The position numbers were made by a program, and so were the translations under genes. The notes under the pieces are model-generated. The model was not told where the DNA came from. It ran no database searches and saw only the letters and a list, made by a program, of their open reading frames with translations. Below, piece by piece: positions 33,229 through 44,706 of a DNA stretch of 64,000 bases (positions are counted from its first letter, which is position 1; every line of letters starts with the position of its first letter). Source of the stretch: Coniferiporia sulphurascens (taxonomy: Eukaryota > Basidiomycota > Agaricomycetes > Hymenochaetales > Hymenochaetaceae); assembly GCA_002794785.1 (NCBI GenBank), contig NBBA01000029.1, positions 26,823-90,822 of the forward strand. Reading direction: 5' to 3'.

Positions 33229-33277
33229 ATCTTGTAATTATGTAATACTGCAGGAATAATTTAAAAAAAAAAAAAAC

Positions 33278-33541
33278 CACACATGGTCCAAACTCTCAGT
33301 CCCATGATGAGATGACTTGGGGGCACAACCCCTTGATGACTTTTTCCATGGGCACAGCCTGGCACCTGCCCATATCCCTGACTCTGACTCACGGCCTGAC
33401 GGCATTCACTGCTGGTGCCCCATTGACATGATTTGGGCCCCACCTGTGGTCAACCCCGACTCTATCCTAGATTCGGCTACCTCCAACCCCTCCCTGCTGT
33501 CTGACCATGCCATCCTGTGCTGGTCACTGCCTTTTCAGCCC
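33278..33541 (+). mobile_element. LINE-C endonuclease piece, now inverted
   Basis: Plus-strand endonuclease fragment (GAQPLDDFFHGHSLAPAH, CPIDMIWAPPVV, SDHAILCW, SLPFQP). It ends in TTCAGCCC exactly at the LINE position where the minus-strand LINE-C stops at 24152, so the two are best read as one original copy. Its other edge (33278) abuts the poly(A) of LINE-D2. Confidence 0.75.
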
Positions 33542-34100
33542 TGTTAAGCTCAATGGTTACATGGTGATCGACGTCAGGGCTTCCTGATCGTTGGTGCTGA
33601 TGGTGATGACAACGGGGCTTCCTAGATGTCATAAGTCGAAGGTGATTGTTGGTGGGGCTTCCTGATCAACGATGTGGACATGGTAGGCTTCTGAGCAGAG
33701 TCGGGTTATGACAAAGTGACTAGTGGCTCAACAGCACACAGTAGACTGGTGGTAGCAGATAATGGGCTTGTATGAACAAAGAGCACAAGCTTAGGGCTTG
33801 TGCTACTGAAGTTACATGCTTATATGCTACTCTATGTGTTTACTACTGTAGCGGCCTGTGTAGGGTAGTTTACCAGACTATGGAAGGTCATGGAAACCCA
33901 AGGAATGCCTTGGTAATACAAGTAGGGCTATCAGTAAGCAAGGCACATCATGGTGATGTGATATGGTGTCATCATGGCGTCTTATGGTGTAAGGCGAATA
34001 AGGATGAGTAAGGAAGAGAAATGGGGGAGTTGCACTGACTGATGATGATGAAGAGGGAAATGAGTCAGCGCATATGGGAAAGTAAAGGAAAATTGTAACA
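33542..34100 (-). repeat. LTR of the chromovirus family (right boundary of inverted block)
   Basis: 559-bp LTR on the minus strand, almost identical to 24153-24711. Flanks AGCCC and CTTGT do not match each other. However the left flank AGCCC is nearly the reverse complement of the flank beside the other LTR (GGGCC at 24148-24152), as expected if both once bracketed a single solo LTR. Confidence 0.88.
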
Positions 34101-34327
34101 CTTGTCGGCTCCAGGCCTCTCAGGAATAGGTTACCGCCCCCTGAAATGGGTGGTGGATGCCTACCCTGATGAGATACTTACACTTTTCAATGACTGCCTG
34201 TGCTTGGGGCACCACCCCGAGTGCTGGCGGGCAGCAAAGGTGGTAATGCTCAGGAAGCCAAACAAGAAGGACCCTTTTTCGCTGAGGTCATACCGGCCCA
34301 TCACCCTGGAGGAGACCTTAGGGAAAC

Positions 34328-34888
34328 TGTTACAATTTTCCTTTACTATCCCTTATTGCGCTGACTCACTTCCCTTTCGTCATCATCAGTCAGCGCAACT
34401 CCCCCATTTCTCTGCCTTACTCATCCTTATTCACCTTGCGCCATAAGACGCCATGATGATGCCTTCTTGCACCATCATGACGTGCTTTGCTTACTGATAC
34501 CTTCACCTGTATTACCAAGACATTCCTTGGGGTTCCATGACCTTCCATAGTCATGTAAACATACTAATACACGACCCTACAGTAGCAAACACATAGAGTA
34601 GCATATAAGCATGTAACTTCAGTAGCACAAGCCCTAAGCTTGTGCTCTTTGTTCATACAAGCCCATTATCTGCTACCACCAGCCTACTGTGTGCCACTAG
34701 ACCAATAGTCGCTTTGTCGTAACCCGACTCTCCCCAAAAAGCTCATCGCGCCCACATCATCGATCAGGAAGCCCCACCGACGATCCTCACCTCGACTTAC
34801 GACATCTAGGAAGCCCCGTTGCCGTACCATCAGTCTCGACGATCAGGAAGCCCTGACGTCGATCATCGCGTAACCGTTGAGCTTAACA
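34328..34888 (+). repeat. Solo LTR inside LINE-N, perfect 5-bp duplication
   Basis: 561-bp LTR with duplications GAAAC at 34323-34327 and 34889-34893. It splits the reverse transcriptase motif GKL/LEKI. Three AGGAAGCCC units spaced about 40 bp apart lie near 34765, 34807 and 34845. Confidence 0.95.
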
Positions 34889-36156
34889 GAAACTCCTCGA
34901 AAAGATAGTTGCTAACCGGCTCCAGTACCTCGCTAACACAAGGAACTGGCTACCACCTAACCAATATGGGGGGGCGTCAAGGCCATTCGGTCTACAACGC
35001 CACCCAACACCTCCTACAGATTGCGGAACGCGCCCACTCAGAAGGCCACATGTGTTCGGTCCTTGTGGTCGACATTCAGGGTTTCTTCGACTCGGTGCAC
35101 CCACAGCTCCTCCACCAACAACTGCTGGACCTCAGTTGTGCACCAGACATGGCCAACTGGTGTTTGTCCTTCATGATGGATCAGCAGGTCACTGTCGCCT
35201 TTGATGGCTCCACCCTTCCTACAGCCCCCAAACCCGACTTCGGCACCCCCCAGGGTTCACCAGTCTCCCCCATCCTGTCAACTATATTTGCAGGGGTGGT
35301 CCTCCAGCGCTTCCACCAAGCTGGCACCACTGCACTGGCATATGTTGACGACCATTTACTAATCTGTGTAGGTCCCTCAGTGGCATCCAACTGCCACGCC
35401 CTAGCCCATGCATACCAACAACTCAACACCCTCTTCGGCACTATCAGTCTTAACATCGAAGCTGCCAAGACAGAGTGCCTCCACTTTCACCCTCCTCAGC
35501 GACGCACCAGCTACAACGGCTGGGACACAGCTGGGGTACAGGTCAACCCCGACACCCTGATCTGCCCCTCAATCCCACTGCGGTGGTTGGGGATCTGGTG
35601 GGACCCGGGCCTCTCCTTCAAGCCCCATGTCGAGCGCATGTGCTCCAAGGGGCTGTCCATACTCACCGCCCTCCACATCCTGGGCAACACTCAACACGGA
35701 ATCTCGGCCCTCCTCCTCTGCCGCCTTTATACCTCCTGCATCCGCTCCATCCTCTCATGGGGAGCACCAGTATGGTACCACAGCCGCTGCCAAAAAACCC
35801 TGGTAAACCGCCTCCAGACCATACAAAACACGGCCTGCCACTGGATCTTAGGCGTCTACAAAGGTGCCTCCCCCCATTCCACAAATTTTCTTTGCTCAGT
35901 TCCCCCTCTTTCTTTCTATTTCGAATATATAAAGACTACCCATTCTCTATGCCTTTGGCACACCCCTCACTCTATTGGCCATAAATTATTTAAAAACATA
36001 ACTAATAGACCTTTCTCCCTTTCTCTGCAGGTCCGAGCCCCCCGGGTCCAACAGGTCCCTGCATACACGCATCCCCCATGGACGGACCCCACAGCCTTTG
36101 CGAAAGGCCGGGTCCGATTCACCACCCCAGCCACCCCAGTTAGTGCCGACACATGA
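34889..36156 (+). pseudogene. LINE-N ORF2, reverse transcriptase portion after the LTR
   Basis: Reverse transcriptase of the LINE after the solo LTR: ANRLQYLANTRNWLPP, then a one-base shift in the run of G near 34973, then 1200 open bases with SVLVVDIQGFFDSVHPQ, GTPQGSPVSPILSTIF, AYVDDHLLICVG and HWILGVYKGASPHSTNF. It ends at TGA (36154-36156) in a position where relatives have a sense codon before KQFV. RNase H follows in other frames. Not functional. Confidence 0.85.
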
Positions 36157-37636
36157 AAACAATTTGTAACCACCACACACCAACTCAGCCTCACCCCCCA
36201 TGTTCAAGTATTCACCGATGGCTCCCGCATTGACAATAAGTCGGGCTCGGTCATCTGTGCCATGCTTGGCCACACTTGACTCTGGTCCCACCGACAGGAG
36301 TCCCCCACCTGTGCTACAGCCATGGACACCAAGGAATTCTCCCTTGCCATGGCCCTGGGCTGGGTAGCATGCTGCCTCCCGGCACAACTGCACGTCGCAT
36401 CGGACATCTTCTTCTTGTCCAATTCACTGACCACCCTCCACCTTTTCCACACCTGGGCTGCTGTCCCTGGCACCCACCTCCTCCACATCTGGAAAGCGGG
36501 CATGGAGACTCTGCTGGACTTGTACCCCCAGCTCACCGTCCATTTCGTGTGGTGCCCCGGTCACTCAGACATCCCCAGTAATGAATGGGCTGACACGGAA
36601 GCGAAGCTGGTGACAGAGCCCCCCCCCATCCGAACTTAAACCATCCACCTCCACACTAAAAGAGGTCGCTGTCCGCACCCTCATGGCATGGTGGACACTC
36701 TCGCTAGCCCGCCCCCTCACCTCAACTGCCGACAAATACTTGGCAGTTCACAGCCACCCCTCTCAGTGACCTCGAAAGCTGCTCATGCATTCGGTCAACC
36801 ACCCATGCAACGAGCTATCAGCAGTTGCTCAGGTCCTCTGCCACACCGGTCCCTATGGGGGGTACTGGCTGAGTTTTGACTCAGCCTACCGGTGCAGGCA
36901 TGGCCTGATCTTGCATTGCAGGTGGCACAACCACCCCCCATGGCCTGCGCAGTCGACCGCCCACATCCTTGGCGGCTGCAGCACGTTCCACCCATGGATA
37001 CGATGTGTATGGCCACCTCAGGACCCTCTCCCAGTCCACCACTCAGAGTGGGCTGACGAAAACTGCCTCCTAGTTTTGCGCCGCTGGCTAAAGCTGATGG
37101 GGCACCTTAACTGCCTCTCTGACCGTGCTGCAGGTGCCATCTGGCTATCTTTTGCCACAATGGACCTAGATGGCCACCCAACTGATGAGGATATGGACTT
37201 GGACCTCCTAAGGGATTACATGCGCCATATGCTCGGACCCCGGACTCGGGACTTGGACCCAGCCCTTTTGGAGCTATCAGGTATGCTCCCTCCCTTCCCC
37301 CTCGAGTAAAGCCTGCCTTTCGGATTCCTACAAGATACGTCTCAGCTGGCGCTCTTGCCCCCCCTTTCCACTTCTAAGCTTCTTACTTTAACCTGCCCTT
37401 ATCCGCTTGGTTTGCTCATAGCAATATGTATCCCTCCTTCTGGTGCTTTCTTTCCTAACTAAATAGGGGCTCTTCACACTTTGGCACCCCACAGGGAGCA
37501 GAACCCCTGCCCAGTTTTGTGTGATGCACAATGACAGGCGCCTCCATTGTTATGTAGTTAGGGCCCCCCCTTCGGGGGGGCAGCTTGTAATTATGTAATA
37601 CTGCAGGAATAATAATAATAATAATAATAATAAAAA

Positions 37637-39031
37637 TAAAGTAGTGCGGAAGAGCTCACCCTTCTCGTTGTCCAATTGGGTGAAGGTGCCGTCGTGCTTC
37701 TTGAGCGAGGGGATTGGGGTAGGTCGGTTGCCCAGGCCATGCTTGGCCCAGCTCCAGATGTTGGAGGTGTCAGCTTGGTCGGCCTGTTCGGTGTAGAACT
37801 GCCTTTTGGCCACCCATATGCCGCATTTGAAAGTGTGGCGGGCTGCTGATCACTGAAGGGGGGTGGTGGCCGTCAAGATCACCTGGAGGAGTGACTTGCA
37901 TGTCGGAGTCCACCAGGGGACTTCGGACTTGGACGGCTTTGTGAGCCTGGTGAAAGGAGTGAGGGCGGTGCTCATAGAGTCGACCACTGCCTGCGCTTTC
38001 TCATCGAGGGAGAGGGTGTTGTCTGCCAGGCATAAAAAGGCGGTTTCGAGTAGTGGGAAGGCGATGTCGGACCATTCTTCCCTGTCTGCTGGGAGTAACC
38101 GGCGGGTTTTCATGACTGGGGGTGGAGGCCGAAAAGGCAATGACCACCATAGCATAGCATGGTTGGACAGTGGGGAGGTGGTTGAGTAGCCCGAATCTAT
38201 AATTGTGTCAGGGTTGATCGTGGGGGGGGACCAGATCATGTCAATTGGGCACTGCCGACAATTGTCAATGGGCCTTGAGTCAGAGTCCAGGAGGTGGGCT
38301 GGCACCAGGCCATGCTCATGGAAGAAGTTGTTGAGGGATTGCACCCTCAGGTCCTCCTGCCATGAGGAAAGGAGTTCAGACCACAAATGGTGGTGACAGT
38401 TGAAGTCACCGGCCACAAGTAGAGTGGAGGCCAGTGCCGGTGGGATCATGAAGAGAAACGACTCACCTGGGTAGAGGGGGGTGGCGGTGGTGCGGTCCGG
38501 TGTGTGCATACCATAGTAGTTGCATAGGCAGATCGTCCTAAGTGTCTGGATTTCAATGGTGAGGATGTCGGTGCTGGAGGAGGCGGCTCCGAGGACGGAC
38601 CATGAAGTGGCAGGGATGGCTTGGGATATGTATGTGATGACCCTCAGTCGGGTGGCCAGGGGGAGGACAGCAGTGTATCCCGGTAGGGATGGGACATTGA
38701 GGACCAGGGTGCCAGTGGGGTCAATGAGGGAGGGCTGGAGACCAATTTGGTACCAGGGTGGTTCCTGGATTAAAATGACAGTGGGTGGGGATGGGTCAGT
38801 GGTAAGGATTGGGATGAGGGAATGGACCATGGCTAGCGAGCGGGCAGCATTCCACTGGAGAATAGAGATGTCTCTATTCATGAGTCCTCCATTGTTTCAT
38901 CTTCAGGTCCTTCAATGGCGGCCTCAATCTGGTGGTATCGCCGTTTCTTGGGGCACTGAGGGTAGGTGGCGGGGTGGTCACTCTTGCAGTTAGTGCAGTA
39001 GCGAGGGTGAGGGCAGTGGTCACCCTTGATG
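37637..39031 (-). mobile_element. LINE-M, linker, endonuclease and ORF1 C terminus
   Basis: Minus-strand fragment between the tail of LINE-N (left) and the 3' tail of LINE-E (right). It carries the linker (DNEKGELFRTT, NIWSWAKHGLG), a well preserved endonuclease and the end of ORF1 (PKKRRYHQIEAA-like). The ORF1/ORF2 junction is again ATGA (38878-38881). Confidence 0.88.
37850..38881 (-). CDS. LINE-M ORF2 endonuclease domain (open, C-truncated)
   Basis: 343 open codons from the natural ORF2 start. This is the apurinic-type endonuclease that nicks target DNA for LINE insertion. Motifs in order: SILQWNAARSLA (residues 6-17), ILIQEPPWYQIG (about 37-48), ITYISQAIPATSWSVLG, CNYYGMHTPDR, LVAGDFNCHHHLW (catalytic Asp/Asn), DSDSRPIDNCRQCPIDMIW, and SNHAMLWWSLPF, where relatives have SDHA, a possible loss of the last catalytic Asp. 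After residue 343 a stop follows (TGA at 37850-37852). The reverse transcriptase of this copy is not present next to it. Confidence 0.8.
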   Translation of the reverse strand: MNRDISILQWNAARSLAMVHSLIPILTTDPSPPTVILIQEPPWYQIGLQPSLIDPTGTLVLNVPSLPGYTAVLPLATRLRVITYISQAIPATSWSVLGAASSSTDILTIEIQTLRTICLCNYYGMHTPDRTTATPLYPGESFLFMIPPALASTLLVAGDFNCHHHLWSELLSSWQEDLRVQSLNNFFHEHGLVPAHLLDSDSRPIDNCRQCPIDMIWSPPTINPDTIIDSGYSTTSPLSNHAMLWWSLPFRPPPPVMKTRRLLPADREEWSDIAFPLLETAFLCLADNTLSLDEKAQAVVDSMSTALTPFTRLTKPSKSEVPWWTPTCKSLLQVILTATTPLQ

Positions 39032-40063
39032 GCTTCTTTTTATTTTTATTTTTTATTTTTAAATTATTCCTGCAGTATTACATAATTACAAGCTGCCCCC
39101 CCGAAAGGGGGGCCCTAACTACATAACAATGGAGGCACCCATCATTGTGCATCGCACAAAACTGGGCAGGTGCTCTGCTCCCTGAGGGGTGCCAACGTGT
39201 GAAGAGCCCCTATTTAGTAAATGAAATGCAAGAAGGAGGGATACATATCGCTACGAACAAACCATGTGGATGAGGGCAGGTAAAAGTAAGAAGCTTAGAA
39301 GTGGAAAGGGAGGGCGAGAGCACTGACCGAGATGTATTCAAGGGAATTCGAAAGGCGGTCACTATTCGAGGGGAAAGGGAGGGAGCATACCTGAGAGCTC
39401 CAAAAGGGCTGGGTCCGAGTCCTGGGTTCAGGGTCCGAGCATATGACGCATGTAGTCCCTGAGGAGGTCCAAGTCCATATCTTCATCAGTGGGGTGGCCG
39501 TCCAGGTCCATCGTGGCAAAAGCAAGCCGGATGGTGCCCGCAGCATGGTCCAAGAGGCGGTTAAGGTGCCCCATCAGCCTTAGCCAATGGCGCAAAACCG
39601 GGAGGTGGTTTTTGTCAGCCCACTCTGAGTGGTGGACTGGGAGAGGGTCCTGAGGTGGCCATACATGTTGTATCCACGAGTGGAAGGTGCTACAGCCGCC
39701 AAGGATGTGGGCGATCAACTGTGCAGGCCAGGGGGGGTGGTTGTGCCATCTGCAGTGTGAGATCAGGCCGTGCCTGTGCTGGTAGGCTGAGTCGAAGCTC
39801 AGCCAGTAGCCCCCATAGGGACCAGTGTGGCATAGGACCTGCGCAACTGCAGCTAGTTCTCTGCGTGGGTGGTTGACCGAGTGCATGAGTAGCTTTCGAG
39901 GTTGGTGTGTGGGGAGGCCATGCACTGCTAGGTATTTATCGGCAGTTGAGGTGAGAGGGTGGGCGAGCAAGAGAGACCATCGTTCCATGAGGGTGCAGAC
40001 GGTGACCTCTTTTAGTGTGGAGGTGGATGGTTTAAGGTCGGATGGGGGGAGCTCTGTCGCCAG

Positions 40064-41926
40064 CCGGTATGGTACCATGGCCGATGCCAAAAAACACTAG
40101 TAAGCCGCCTGCAGGCTGTGCAAAACATGGCATGCAGATGGATTCTGGGCGTCTACAAAGGCGCCTCCCCCTCCTCTACAAATTTCCTTTGTTCCCTCCC
40201 CCCCCTTTCTTATTATTTTGAATATGCTAAGACCCTCCATTCTCTGTGCCTCTGGCACACCCCGCACTCCGTCAGTAGAAAATGCTATTATAAAACAGTA
40301 ACTAACCGCCCCTTTTCCACTTCTCTGCAGGTCCGGGTCCCCTGGGTTCAGCCGGTTCCTGCATACACTCATCCCCCATGGACGGATCCTCTGGCATTTA
40401 TGAATGGAAGAGTCTCATTTGCCACTCCTATCACTCTGGTCAGCGAGGACACCCGCAAGGAATTTGTGGGTGCCGCACTCTCCCTGAGCACCCTCCCCTA
40501 CCTCCAGGTTTTCACCGATGGCTCACACATCGGCTCTAAGTCTGGTTCAGCTGTCTGCGCCATGAAGGGCCTTACACGCCTTAAGTCTCGCCGACTGGCC
40601 TCCCCCAGCTGCGCAACAGCAACAGATGCGGAAATTTTCTCCCTCACTTCTGCACCAAGCTGGGCCACACACCACCTACAGGAGCTTCTGCCTGTCGCAT
40701 CCAACATCTTTTTCTTGTTGGATTCGCTGACGGCACTCCACCTGATCCGCACATGGGCGCCAGTTCCAGGCGCACATCTCCTCCACCAATGGAAGGCAGG
40801 GGTCCAGACTCTACTGGACTCATACCCGGACCTCTCCGTTCATTTTGTATGGTGCCTGGGCCACTCCGACATCCCTGGGAATGAATGGGCGGACCACAAG
40901 GCGAAGTTTGCAACAAACCTACCCCCGTCTTCCCTTGCTCCCTCCACCTCAGCACTGAAAGAGGCCACTGTCAACACACTCATGGAGCATTGGTCCCTCT
41001 CACTGGCCCGCCCTCTCGCCTCAACAGCCGACAAATACTTAGCCATCAACGGGGCCCCCTCCCACCGTCCCCGAAAGCTTATCACACAGTCGGTGGACCA
41101 CCCTCGACATGAACTCTCTGCTGTTGCCCAGGTCCTCTGCCATGCTGGTCCCTATGGGGGCTACTGGCTGAGCTTTGACTCAGCCTACCAGCACAGGCAC
41201 AGCCTGATCTCACACTGCAGATGGCACAACCACCCACCCTGGCCAGCCCAGTCGACCGCCCACATACTAGGCGGCTGCAGGACTTTCTGACCATGGATCC
41301 GTAGGGTCTGGCCTCCCCGTGAACCACTTCCCACCCACCACACCGAGTGGGCAGATGAAAACCGTCTCCAGGTTCTGCGCCATTGGCTAAAGCTGACAGG
41401 GCACCTTAACCGCCTGTCCGACCGTACCTCTGCCGCCATCTGCCTGGCCTTCTCTGCGATGGAGCTTGAGGGACACCTGACCAATGAAGATATGGACTTG
41501 GACCTCCTCCAGGACTACATGAGTCGTATGCTTGGACCCCGCACCCAGGACCTGGACCCGGCTCTCTTGGAGCTTTCAGGTGTGCTTCCTCCCCTTTTCC
41601 TCTGATCGATGACTGCCTTTTGGACTCTCCCCTGTATGTCCCAGCCGGCACTCTTGCCCTCCCTTTCCGATTCTAAGCTACCCCCTTTTGCCTGATGTCA
41701 TCCATTTGGCGTGGCCGTAGTGATATGTATTCCTCCCTCTTTCTTGTACTTACTAATAGGGGCCCTTCCCACCTTGGCACCCTTCGGGGAGCAGGGCCCC
41801 CGCCCAGTTTCATGCGTTGTGCAATGACAGGCACCTCTGTTGTTATGTAGTTAGGGCCCCCCCTTTGGGGGGGCAGCTTGTAATTATGTAATACTGCAGG
41901 AATAATTTTTAAATTTTTTAAAAAAA
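40064..41926 (+). mobile_element. LINE-K, 5'-truncated insertion with 14-bp target duplication
   Basis: Plus-strand LINE of 1.86 kb inserted into LINE-E RNase H. It is flanked by AGCTCTGTCGCCAG at 40050-40063 and 41927-41940. It begins in the reverse transcriptase C-terminal part (RYGTMADAKKH in the wrong frame, then QNMACRWILGVYKGASP) and ends with the hairpin and an A/T-rich tail. The frame 40118-41290 is open through RNase H (FTDGSHIGS, TATDAEIFS, LLDSLTALHL, HSDIPGNEWADHKAK); a TGA at 41288-41290 then precedes the otherwise intact C-terminal tail to 41605. Confidence 0.93.
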
Positions 41927-42268
41927 AGCTCTGTCGCCAGCTTCGCTTCCATGTCAGCCCATTCATCACCGGGAATGCCCAAGTGTCTGGGGCACCATAC
42001 AAAATGAACGGTGAGCTGTGGGTACAAGTCCAGCAGAGTCTCCACACCCGCTTTCCAGATGTGAAGGAGGTGGGCGCCTGGGGCAGTGGCCCACATGTGG
42101 AAAAGGTGCAGTGCAGTCAGCAAATCAGACAGAAAGAAGATGTCTGATGCGACATGCAGCTGGGCCGGGAGGTGGCGTGCTACCCAACTGGGGGCCGTTG
42201 CAAGGGAGAACTCCTCGGCATCCATGGCGGTGGCACAGGTGGGGGACTCCAGTCGACGAGACCAGAGG

Positions 42269-42827
42269 TGTTACAATTTTCCTTTACTTTCCCATATGCG
42301 CTGACTCATTTCCCTCTTCATCATCATCAGTCAGTGCAACTCCCCCATTTCTCTTCCTTACTCATCCTTATTCACCTTGCACCATAAGACGCCATGATGA
42401 TGCCATATCGCATCACCATGATGTGCCTTGCTTACTGATAGCCCTACTTGTATTACCAAGGCATTCCTTGGGTTTCCATGACCTTCCATAGTCTGGTAAA
42501 CTACCCTACACAGGCCGCTACAGTAGTAAACACATAGAGTAGCATATAAGCATGTAACTTCAGTAGCACAAGCCCTAAGCTTGTGCTCTTTGTTCATACA
42601 AGCCCATTATCTGCTACCACCAGTCTACTGTGTGCTGTTGAGCCACTAGTCACTTTGTCATAACCCGACTCTGCTCAGAAGCCTACCATGTCCACATCGT
42701 TGATCAGGAAGCCCCACCAACAATCACCTTCAACTTACGACATCTAGGAAGCCCCGTTGTCATCACCATCAGCACTGACAATCAGGAAGCCCCAACATCA
42801 ATCACTGCGTAACCGTTGAGCTTAACA
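42269..42827 (+). repeat. Solo LTR inside LINE-E, perfect 5-bp duplication
   Basis: 559-bp LTR of the same young subgroup as 24153 and 33542. Duplications AGAGG at 42264-42268 and 42828-42832. It interrupts LINE-E RNase H. Confidence 0.95.
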
Positions 42828-42999
42828 AGAGGCGGGTGGAGCCTTGCATTGCGCAGATGGCTGAGCCTGACTTTTTGTCGATGCATGAGCTGTCTGTGAA
42901 CACTTGGACATGGGGGGTGGAGCCGAGGGCCCAAGTGGCGCTCACAAATTGCTTGTGCATGTCGGCACTGACCGGGGTGGGGGGCATGGTGAAGTGGAC

Positions 43000-44478
43000 T
43001 CAGCCGTTTGTGAAGGCCAGGGGGTCCATCCATGGGGGATGCATGTATGCAGGGACCTGTTGAACCCAGGGGGCTCGGGCCTGCAGAGAAAGGGAGAAGG
43101 GTCTGTTAGCTACATTTTTAAATAATTTATGGCCAATAGAGTGGGGGGTGTGCCATAGGCACAGAGAATGGGTAGTCTTTATATACTCGAGATAGAAAGA
43201 AAGAGGGGGAACAGAGCAGAGGAAATTAGTGGAATGGGGGGAGGCACCTTTGAAGATGCCCAGGATCCAGCGGCAGGCCGTGTTTTGCACGGCCTGGAGG
43301 TGGTTTACCAGTGTTTTTTGGCAGCAGCTGTGGTACCAGACTGGCGCCCCCCATGTTAGGACGGAGCGGATGCAGGAGGTATAAAGGCGGCGGAGGAGGA
43401 GGGCCGAGATACCGTGCTGGGTGTTGCCCAGGATGCAGAGGGTGGCGAGGGTGGAGAGCCCTTTGGATCTCATGCGTTCCATGTGGGGCTTGAAGGAAAG
43501 GCCCGGATCCCACCAAATCCCCAACCATCGTAGTGGGATTGAGGGTCGGATCAGGGTGTCAGGGTCGACTTGGACCCCAGCGGTGTCCCAGCCATCATAG
43601 CCGGTGCATTGCCAAGGTGGGTGAAAGTGGAGGCACTCCGTCTTGGCGGCCTCGATGTTGAGGTCGATGGCGCCGAAGAGGGTGTCGAGTTGGTGGTAGG
43701 CACGGGTGAGGGCATGGCAGTTGGATGCCACTGAGGGACCTACACAAATAAGTAAGTGGTCGTCAACATATGCTAGGGCTGTGGTGCCGGCTTGGTGAAA
43801 GCGCCGGAGGACCACCCCCGCAAAGATAGTTGACAGGATGGGGGAGACTGGCGAGCCTTGTGGTGTGCCGAAGTCGGGTTTGGGTGCAGTAGGGAGGGTG
43901 GTGCCGTCGAATGCTATGGCGACCTGCCAGTCCATCATGAAGGATAAGCACCAGTCTGCCATGTCTGGGGTGCAGCCGAGATCCAGCAACTGTCGGTGAA
44001 GGAGTTGGGGGTGCACCGAGTCAAAGAAGCCCTGAATGTCGACTGCTAGGACTGAACATACCAGGCCCTCTGCATGGGCATGTTCTGCAATCTGTAAGAG
44101 GTGTTGGGTGGTGTCGTAGACCGAATGGCCTTGTCGCCCCCCATACTGGTTTGGTGGCAACCAGCCCCTCGTATTAGCGAGGAACTGGAGCCGGTTAGCT
44201 ATGATCTTTTCAAGGAGTTTCCCTGGGGTCTCCTCAAGGGTAATGGGCCAGTATGAACGCAGTGAGAAGGGGTCCTTTTTGTTCAGTTTCTGAAGCATTA
44301 CGACTTTTGCCGCCCACCAGCACTCAGGGTGGTGCCCCAAGCATAGGCAGTCATTGAAAAGTGTAAGAATCTCGTTGGGGTAGGCTTCCATGACCCATTT
44401 CAGGGGGCGATAGCCTATCCCCAAGAGGCCCGGAGCTGACAAATTGGATGTTTCGGCCAGTGCCCCTGTAAGCTCCAT
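43000..44478 (-). pseudogene. LINE-E ORF2 reverse transcriptase (long open stretch)
   Basis: 492 open codons of the LINE reverse transcriptase, one of the longest in the window: LLGIGYRPLKWVMEAYP, KKDPFSLRSYWPITLEETP, LAVDIQGFFDSVHPQLLH, KPDFGTPQGSPVSPILSTIF, the catalytic AYVDDHLLICVG, WLGIWWDPGLSFKPH, CRWILGIFKGASPHSTNF, and the joint VPAYMHPPWMDPLAF. The domain itself is intact by eye. ORF2 as a whole is not, because the solo LTR and LINE-K break RNase H, and the endonuclease upstream is in other frames. Confidence 0.85.
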
Positions 44479-44706
44479 AAGGAGTATGGGCGGGGTGGCT
44501 GGTTGGGTTGGTGGTAGCAGGATGTCTGCTGCTGCCTGTGGTGGGGGGGCCTGAAGAAGGTTTCTCTGAAAAGCTCACCTTTCTCATCGTCCATCTGGGT
44601 GAAGGAGCTGTCTCATTGTTTGAGCGAGGGGATAGGTGTAGGTCAGTTGCCGAGGCCGTGCTTGGCCCAGTTCCAGATGTTGGAGTCATCCACTTCCGAT
44701 GCCTGG

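Larger units (their letters stand above)
30266..33277 (+). mobile_element. LINE-D2, 5'-truncated copy with 3' end and tail
   Basis: Plus-strand LINE from the linker before the reverse transcriptase to the 3' end. The 3' UTR holds the hairpin at about 33208-33228, followed by CTGCAGGAATAAT and an A-run to 33277. It abuts LINE-C endonuclease at 33278. It is one of the best preserved ORF2 3' parts in the window (see next entry). Confidence 0.9.
34101..37636 (+). mobile_element. LINE-N, 5'-truncated copy split by a solo LTR
   Basis: Plus-strand LINE starting inside the region before the reverse transcriptase (LSAPGLSGIGYRPLKWVV). The reverse transcriptase runs 34101-34327 and 34889 to about 35900, RNase H about 36180-36950, and the C-terminal tail to 37309. 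The 3' UTR has the hairpin at about 37562-37580 and a long AAT-repeat and A-rich tail to 37636. It is broken by a TGA at 36154-36156, another at 36278-36280 and frameshifts near 34970, 36620 and 36770. Confidence 0.88.
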
